A DNA stretch of 64,000 nt from Streptomyces canus (GTDB taxonomy: Bacteria > Actinomycetota > Actinomycetes > Streptomycetales > Streptomycetaceae). The notes under the pieces are model-generated. The model saw nothing but the letters and a program-made list of their open reading frames with translations, did not search any database and was not told where the DNA came from. This document shows, in pieces, positions 59,668-64,000 of the stretch (position 1 is the first letter of the stretch; every line of letters starts with the position of its first letter). The position numbers were made by a program, and so were the translations under genes. Where the stretch lies: the NCBI RefSeq assembly GCF_030816965.1, contig NZ_JAUSYQ010000002.1, positions 4,621,001 through 4,685,000 on the forward strand, given 5' to 3'.

Positions 59668-61094
59668 CCGATCGTCCGGCCCAGCACGTACACCGCCGGA
59701 GCCGCCGCGGCCAGCGGCAGCGCCACGCCCGCCGTGAAGTGCACGAAGCGGGACGGGTAGTCGTAGCTCGCGACCCGGTGGCCGATCAGCGCGCACACCG
59801 CGGCGCCCGCGCCGAGAAGGGCGCCCTTCGCGCCGAGCCCCGTCATCCCGCCGACCGCGATGCCCGCGCCCGCCGCAGCGAGCAGGGAGACGACCACCGA
59901 GGCCGGGGTCGGCAGGGGCAGCGCGCGGGCCAGGACCGCGACCGCCACCGCGGCCGCGCCGACCGTCACCGCGTCCGGGTCCGCCGCGAGGTGGCCGGTC
60001 GCCACGATCGCCAGGGCGGCCGAGGCGACGGTCGCCATCAGGCCGTACATCCGCTCGTCGGGGTCGGCGTGCGAGCGGAGCTGCATCACCAGGCTGAGCA
60101 GAACCCAGACGCCGAGAGTGCCGAGGATCGCGGCGGGCGCGTTCTCCCGGCCGGCCGCCAGGAGTGCCGCGTCCGCCACCAGCGCCCCGAGGAACGCCAG
60201 CGCGATGCCCTGGCGGGCGGGCCACATGCCGTTCAGCCGGAACCAGCCGGCCGCGGTGACCGCCTGGAGGACGACGAGGGGCACGAGGAGGGCGTACGAG
60301 CCGACGGCCGCCGTTCCGGAGAGCAGCAGGCCGAGCAGCGCGGTGAGGGCGGCGGGCTGGATGCCGGGCTCGATGATCGGGGAGCGGCCCTCGAGGCGGG
60401 CACGCTGGGCGTCGGTGACGCGGGCGTTGCCGGCGAGGGTGGCGGGGCCGTAGCCGGAGGGGTCGGAAGCGGGGTCCGCCGGAACGGACCCGTGCGCGGC
60501 GGCGCCGGGATGTGCCTGGGCGGCCCCATGGACGGGGCTCCCACTCGCCGGGGCGTGAGCGTGCCCGGCGTGGCCGGAGGCCGTCGGCGCAAACCCGTGG
60601 CCTGCGGAGCCGGGAGCCATCGGCGCAGATCCGTGACCGGCGGGGCCAGGGGCCATCGGGCCTGGCCCGTGACCTCCGGGACCGGGAGCCGCCGAGGCAT
60701 GACCATGACCGGCACGGTCGGAAGAAGTCGGCGCGGAACCGTACCCGGCAGAGCCGGGAGCCGCCGACGCATGACCATGACCCGCGCGGTCGGAAGAAGC
60801 CGGCGCGGAACCGTACGCCGCGGGGCCGTACGCGCCGGCCCCCGGAGCCCCCTGCGCGGGCCCGTAGCCGGGGGCGTACCCCTGGGGCTCGCCCTCGTAG
60901 TCCTGCTGCGGCAGGTACGCCGTCTCCGGCGCGGACTGGACCGGTCGGTGCACCTGGGTGTCCCAGGTCTGGCCCTGCCACTGCTGGGTGTGCTGCTGGG
61001 CTGCCTGGGCGTCCTCGTCGTAACCGTGCTGGGCCGGCCAGCCCTGCTGCGGATACTGCTCGTAGTCGTCGTACGGCTGGTTCGTCATCATCAC
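59664..61094 (-). CDS. Large membrane protein with Gly/Ala/His-rich repeats
   Basis: The first 220 of 476 residues are a low-complexity cytoplasmic region: a Gln/Tyr-rich start (YEQYPQQGWPAQHGYDED) and Gly/Ala/Pro/His repeats, including two almost identical 24-residue units (YGSAPASSDRAGHGHASAAP type). Residues 240-476 hold about eight membrane helices (ALTALLGLLLSGTAAVGSYA, ASVVVSLLAAAGAGIAVGG). The family and function are unknown. Its GTG or next ATG overlaps the MoaD-like gene's stop, so they are co-translated. The gene end overlaps the VOC stop by four bases. Confidence 0.75.
   Translation of the reverse strand: MMMTNQPYDDYEQYPQQGWPAQHGYDEDAQAAQQHTQQWQGQTWDTQVHRPVQSAPETAYLPQQDYEGEPQGYAPGYGPAQGAPGAGAYGPAAYGSAPASSDRAGHGHASAAPGSAGYGSAPTSSDRAGHGHASAAPGPGGHGPGPMAPGPAGHGSAPMAPGSAGHGFAPTASGHAGHAHAPASGSPVHGAAQAHPGAAAHGSVPADPASDPSGYGPATLAGNARVTDAQRARLEGRSPIIEPGIQPAALTALLGLLLSGTAAVGSYALLVPLVVLQAVTAAGWFRLNGMWPARQGIALAFLGALVADAALLAAGRENAPAAILGTLGVWVLLSLVMQLRSHADPDERMYGLMATVASAALAIVATGHLAADPDAVTVGAAAVAVAVLARALPLPTPASVVVSLLAAAGAGIAVGGMTGLGAKGALLGAGAAVCALIGHRVASYDYPSRFVHFTAGVALPLAAAAPAVYVLGRTIG
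60684..60827. repeat. 72-bp tandem duplication inside the membrane protein gene
   Basis: Two neighbouring 72-bp copies (starting at GGGAGCCGCC, 60684 and 60756) encode 24 residues each. Shorter degenerate copies follow at both sides. It is an in-frame, recently expanded repeat. Confidence 0.8.
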
Positions 61095-61345
61095 CCTCCT
61101 GCGAACGGCGGGAGCACCTCGACCGTGCCGCCGTCGGCCAGCCGTACCGTCTCATGTCCGCGGGTGCCCACGGGGTCACCGTCGACGAGGAACGAGCATC
61201 GCCGCAGGACGCGCACCAGTTCACCGGGGTGTCGCTCGCGCGCCGCGTCCAGCGCCTCGGCGAGCGTGGCCGCGTCGAAGGGCTCCTCGGCGATCCCGGC
61301 CGCGGCCTTCGCGGCGGCCCAGTAGCGCACCGTGACCTTTGGCAT
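61091..61345 (-). CDS. MoaD/ThiS-like sulfur carrier protein
   Basis: The 84-residue protein has the ubiquitin-like beta-grasp fold (KVTVRYWAAAKAAAGI, TLAEALDAARERHPGELVRV, ADGGTVEVLPPFAGG) and ends in the Gly-Gly that is adenylated and thiocarboxylated in MoaD, ThiS and CysO. In actinobacteria a stand-alone MoaD-like gene at this place is thought to serve molybdopterin or another sulfur transfer; no MoaE or MoeB gene is nearby. The ATG at 61345 starts the domain. Its stop overlaps the start of the membrane protein gene. Confidence 0.88.
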   Translation of the reverse strand: MPKVTVRYWAAAKAAAGIAEEPFDAATLAEALDAARERHPGELVRVLRRCSFLVDGDPVGTRGHETVRLADGGTVEVLPPFAGG

Positions 61346-61382
61346 CCGCTTCCTCAATCGATCGATGGTGTACGGGGCCAGG

Positions 61383-62282
61383 CTAGCCGCCCGCTGTGAC
61401 AGCCCAGTCCCCGATACGGCCCAGCAGCTCGTCGCCGGCCGCGTGCTCGGCGTGGCCCATGGGCTCGATCCACAGCTCGCCGTGGTCACCGGCGGCCTCC
61501 GCGAGCATCCGCGGGTGGTCGAGGGGGAAGTAGCCGTCGCGGTCGCCGTGCACGATCAGGAGCGGGGTCGGGGCGATCTCCGGGACCGCCTCGACCGGGG
61601 AGAGCGGGACGGGGTCCCACTCGCGGTGATGGATCCTCGTACGGAATCCGTAGCGGCTCACCAGGCGGCCCTCGGGCCGGGTCACCAGCCAGTGGAGTCT
61701 TCGCATGGGGGCCGTGCCGCGGTAGTACCAGCGGGCCGGCGCACTCACCGAGACCACCGCGTCCGGGTACGCGTCCGTGTGCCTCTCGCGCCCCGTGCGC
61801 CCTTCGCGCCCCGGCCCGTCCGGACCGCCGTCGGGCCGGTAGAGCGCCGCGTGCCGCAGCGCCACCGAGCCGCCCATCGAGAAGCCGACGGTCGCCACGC
61901 GCGCGTGGCCGAGTTCGCGTGCCCACCCCACCGCGGCGGCCAGATCCAGCACCTCGCGGTCGCCGACCGTCGAGCGCCCGCCGGAGGCTCCGTGGCCGCG
62001 AAAGGAGAAGGTGACCACGGCGCCGTACCGCGTCAACACGTTCACCACCCGGCGAACATGAGGACGATCCACATCGCCGGTGAAGCCGTGCGCGATCACG
62101 AACACCAGGTCATGCGCAGGTGGCCGGGAGGCGTCGTATACGAAGGAGGGCGGGTCGTATACGGAATCGATCGTCACACCGTCGTCGGTGTGCAGAAACG
62201 TCCGTATAGGTGCATGTCTGCGCGTCTCAGAGTGCGGACTCCCCGTGGAACGCGCCACACGACCTGCCGGATCAATGCTCAT
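61383..62282 (-). CDS. Alpha/beta hydrolase
   Basis: The 299-residue protein has the hydrolase fold: oxyanion region [16 protein letters not shown], nucleophile elbow GFSMGGS (Ser in the G-x-S-x-G form), the acid in [15 protein letters not shown], and the catalytic His in EPMGHAEHA. It resembles esterase/lipase-like members that act on small acyl compounds. The ATG at 62282 is used; the start is not well supported by a ribosome-binding site. It is divergent from glnR, with 118 bases between. Confidence 0.85.
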   Translation of the reverse strand: MSIDPAGRVARSTGSPHSETRRHAPIRTFLHTDDGVTIDSVYDPPSFVYDASRPPAHDLVFVIAHGFTGDVDRPHVRRVVNVLTRYGAVVTFSFRGHGASGGRSTVGDREVLDLAAAVGWARELGHARVATVGFSMGGSVALRHAALYRPDGGPDGPGREGRTGRERHTDAYPDAVVSVSAPARWYYRGTAPMRRLHWLVTRPEGRLVSRYGFRTRIHHREWDPVPLSPVEAVPEIAPTPLLIVHGDRDGYFPLDHPRMLAEAAGDHGELWIEPMGHAEHAAGDELLGRIGDWAVTAGG

Positions 62283-62400
62283 GTGGGCTATTCTCGTCGG
62301 AAGAGGACTCGGGCAATGCAGCCCCCGGGTCCTTTTGTGCTTTCGGATACCCCTGTATACGAAAGCCGTGACCTCGCGGGACCGAGGAGGAACCAGACAT

Positions 62401-63201
62401 ATGAGTTCTCTGCTGCTCCTGACCAATGCCCTCCAGCCATCGACGGAGGTGCTGCCTGCCCTCGGCCTGCTCCTGCACAACGTGCGTGTGGCTCCGGCGG
62501 AAGGCCCCGCCCTCGTCGACACCCCGGGTGCCGACGTCATCCTCATCGACGGGCGCCGTGATCTGCCGCAGGTCCGCAGCCTGTGCCAGCTGCTGCGCTC
62601 CACGGGGCCCGGCTGTCCGCTCATCCTCGTCGTGACCGAGGGCGGCCTCGCGGCCGTCACCGCCGACTGGGGCATCGACGACGTACTGCTGGACACCGCC
62701 GGACCGGCGGAGGTCGAGGCGCGCCTGCGTCTGGCCATGGGCCGCCAGCAGATCGTCAACGACGACTCCCCCATGGAGATCCGCAACGGCGACCTGTCGG
62801 TCGACGAGGCGACCTACTCCGCCAAGCTCAAGGGCCGGGTCCTCGACCTCACCTTCAAGGAGTTCGAGCTCCTGAAGTACCTCGCCCAGCACCCCGGCCG
62901 CGTCTTCACCCGCGCGCAGCTCCTCCAGGAGGTCTGGGGGTACGACTACTTCGGCGGCACCCGGACGGTCGACGTCCACGTACGACGGCTGCGCGCGAAG
63001 CTCGGACCCGAGCACGAGTCGCTGATCGGGACCGTACGGAACGTCGGTTATCGATTCGTTACGCCGGAGAAGGGCAGCGTCGGCGCGGGCGACGACGCCA
63101 AGGCCAAGGGCGCCGCGACCGGTGCTTCCGGCCAGGCAAACACGGAGGATGCGGACGACAGCGCCGCCCTGGACGCCTCCGAGGTACCGGCCGAGGCATA
63201 G
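62401..63201 (+). CDS. glnR: Nitrogen regulator GlnR (OmpR-family orphan)
   Basis: GlnR activates and represses nitrogen genes (glnA, amtB, nirB) in Streptomyces. The 266-residue protein has an atypical receiver domain: the aspartate in [10 protein letters not shown] is present, but the acidic pair and the Lys needed for normal phosphorylation are missing, as known for GlnR. The winged HTH is [20 protein letters not shown] to [16 protein letters not shown] and [10 protein letters not shown]. No kinase gene is adjacent. GAGGAGGAACCAGACAT ends in the ATG, an ideal ribosome-binding site. The last 50 residues are disordered. Confidence 0.95.
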   Translation: MSSLLLLTNALQPSTEVLPALGLLLHNVRVAPAEGPALVDTPGADVILIDGRRDLPQVRSLCQLLRSTGPGCPLILVVTEGGLAAVTADWGIDDVLLDTAGPAEVEARLRLAMGRQQIVNDDSPMEIRNGDLSVDEATYSAKLKGRVLDLTFKEFELLKYLAQHPGRVFTRAQLLQEVWGYDYFGGTRTVDVHVRRLRAKLGPEHESLIGTVRNVGYRFVTPEKGSVGAGDDAKAKGAATGASGQANTEDADDSAALDASEVPAEA

Positions 63202-63318
63202 CGGGTTCTCCGCCTGGGCATGGCTCCCGCACCGGCTACCTCCCGGTAGGCCTTCGCGGGGGCACAGTGCCTCCTTCACGCCCTGCCCAGAGCGGGTCCA
63301 TCCGCGTAGACTCCGCGC
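63202..63318. other. Short gap between glnR and the LacI gene
   Basis: The gap has no gene and no clear hairpin. The LacI gene start lacks a strong ribosome-binding site. Confidence 0.4.
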
Positions 63319-64000
63319 GTGGCCAAGGTAACCAGGGATGACGTGGCGCGACTGGCGGGAACGTCCACCGCCGTAGTCAGTTATGTCATCAACAACGGAC
63401 CCCGGCCGGTCGCCCCGGCCACGCGCGAGCGTGTCCTCGCCGCGATCAAGGAGCTGGGGTACCGGCCCGACCGGGTCGCCCAGGCGATGGCGTCCCGGCG
63501 TACGGATCTCATAGGCCTGATCGTGCCGGACGCGCGCCAGCCGTTCTTCGCGGAGATGGCGCACGCGGTCGAACAGGCCGCGTCCGAGCGCGGGAAGATG
63601 GTGCTCGTCGGGAACTCCGACTACATCGGCGAGCGCGAGGTCCACTACCTGCGGGCGTTCCTCGGGATGCGGGTGTCCGGGCTGATCCTGGTCTCGCACG
63701 CGCTGAACGACAACGCCGCCGCCGAGATCGAGGCATGGGACGCCCGGGTCGTGCTGCTGCATGAGCGGCCGGAGGCGATCGACGACGTCGCTGTCGTCCT
63801 CGACGACCTCTCCGGCGCGAAGACCGCCGTCGAGCATCTGCTGGGCCACGGATACCCCTACGTCGCCTGTATGGGCGGTACCGCCGACACTCCCGCCGTG
63901 GGCGACCCGGTCTCCGATCACGTCGAGGGCTGGCGACGGGCCATGGAAGAGGCGGGGCTCCCCACCGAGGGACGCCTCTTCGAGGCGCCGTACAACCGCT
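63319..64000 (+). CDS. LacI family transcriptional regulator, 5' part
   Basis: The frame opens with GTG at 63319 and runs off the window end, so only 227 codons are visible of an expected 340. Residues 3-48 are the LacI HTH and hinge ([40 protein letters not shown]). The periplasmic-binding-like domain follows ([31 protein letters not shown]). The ligand is probably a sugar, from the family. It lies after glnR on the same strand. Confidence 0.9.
   Translation, partial: MAKVTRDDVARLAGTSTAVVSYVINNGPRPVAPATRERVLAAIKELGYRPDRVAQAMASRRTDLIGLIVPDARQPFFAEMAHAVEQAASERGKMVLVGNSDYIGEREVHYLRAFLGMRVSGLILVSHALNDNAAAEIEAWDARVVLLHERPEAIDDVAVVLDDLSGAKTAVEHLLGHGYPYVACMGGTADTPAVGDPVSDHVEGWRRAMEEAGLPTEGRLFEAPYNR

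Noticed and set aside
59011..61224. A 737-codon minus-strand frame rich in Arg and Pro
   Set aside because: Shadow of three real genes in other frames; its composition is typical of out-of-frame high-GC DNA.

Overview
The window is a stretch of a Streptomyces chromosome. The GC content is very high, nearly every codon ends in G or C, GTG starts are common, and the gene order matches from memory the S. coelicolor core block running from msiK down to glnR (roughly SCO4240 to SCO4158). No rRNA, tRNA, CRISPR array or intact insertion sequence was seen.

1-13 kb is core housekeeping and phosphate control. It holds the 3' end of an MsiK-type ABC ATPase, a sugar nucleotidyltransferase, a DoxX membrane protein, then rlmB, cysS, ispF-ispD and carD on the minus strand. 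A lipoprotein follows, then phoP-phoR (minus) diverging from phoU (plus) across a three-unit PHO box, a Cys-rich micropeptide, and a DUF4242 protein like the nickel-binding SCO4226.

13-22.3 kb looks accessory. It contains an ODP-like metallo-beta-lactamase protein, a GIY-YIG nuclease, two broken gene fragments, and a compact signalling island. The island pairs a PIN/NYN-like, zinc-ribbon and FHA protein with a divergent transmembrane Ser/Thr kinase, and a membrane-anchored PemK/MazF-like protein follows the kinase. A truncated, frameshifted tyrosine integrase and a small membrane protein sit at the right edge and point to a decayed integrative element.

22.3-40.5 kb carries gpmA, an MFS exporter, a DUF2000/AraC divergent pair, YbjN and mshA (mycothiol), a methyltransferase, an NlpC/P60 hydrolase, a SpoIIE-type phosphatase, a DUF2516 protein, an HBHA-like protein, an XRE regulator with a perfect operator-like palindrome, two VOC domains in one protein, a methyltransferase, a HAD phosphatase, an RraA-like gene with a frameshift, a deazaflavin reductase-hemerythrin fusion and HelD.

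40.5-48.6 kb is regulatory. A TetR gene lies upstream of helD. Then come a 741-aa tandem phosphotransferase with a remnant of a paralogue beside it, three DevA-like GntR regulators, the DevB-like HAD phosphatase translationally coupled to devA, and two paralogous 61-62-aa membrane proteins, each divergent from a GntR gene and sharing an AGTTGGnnnCCAACT palindrome.

48.6-64 kb returns to the core: an Eis-like acetyltransferase, RsiG (c-di-GMP-dependent anti-sigma of WhiG), dtd, ygfZ, nur, nitrobindin, three stop/start-coupled membrane proteins, DsrE, DUF2993, a 26-aa Cys-containing leader peptide before the thiosulfate sulfurtransferase operon, DUF3099, a frameshifted VOC gene, a large membrane protein with MoaD, a hydrolase, glnR, and the start of a LacI regulator. 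Four single-base frameshifts, three of them in G/C runs, deserve checking against reads.
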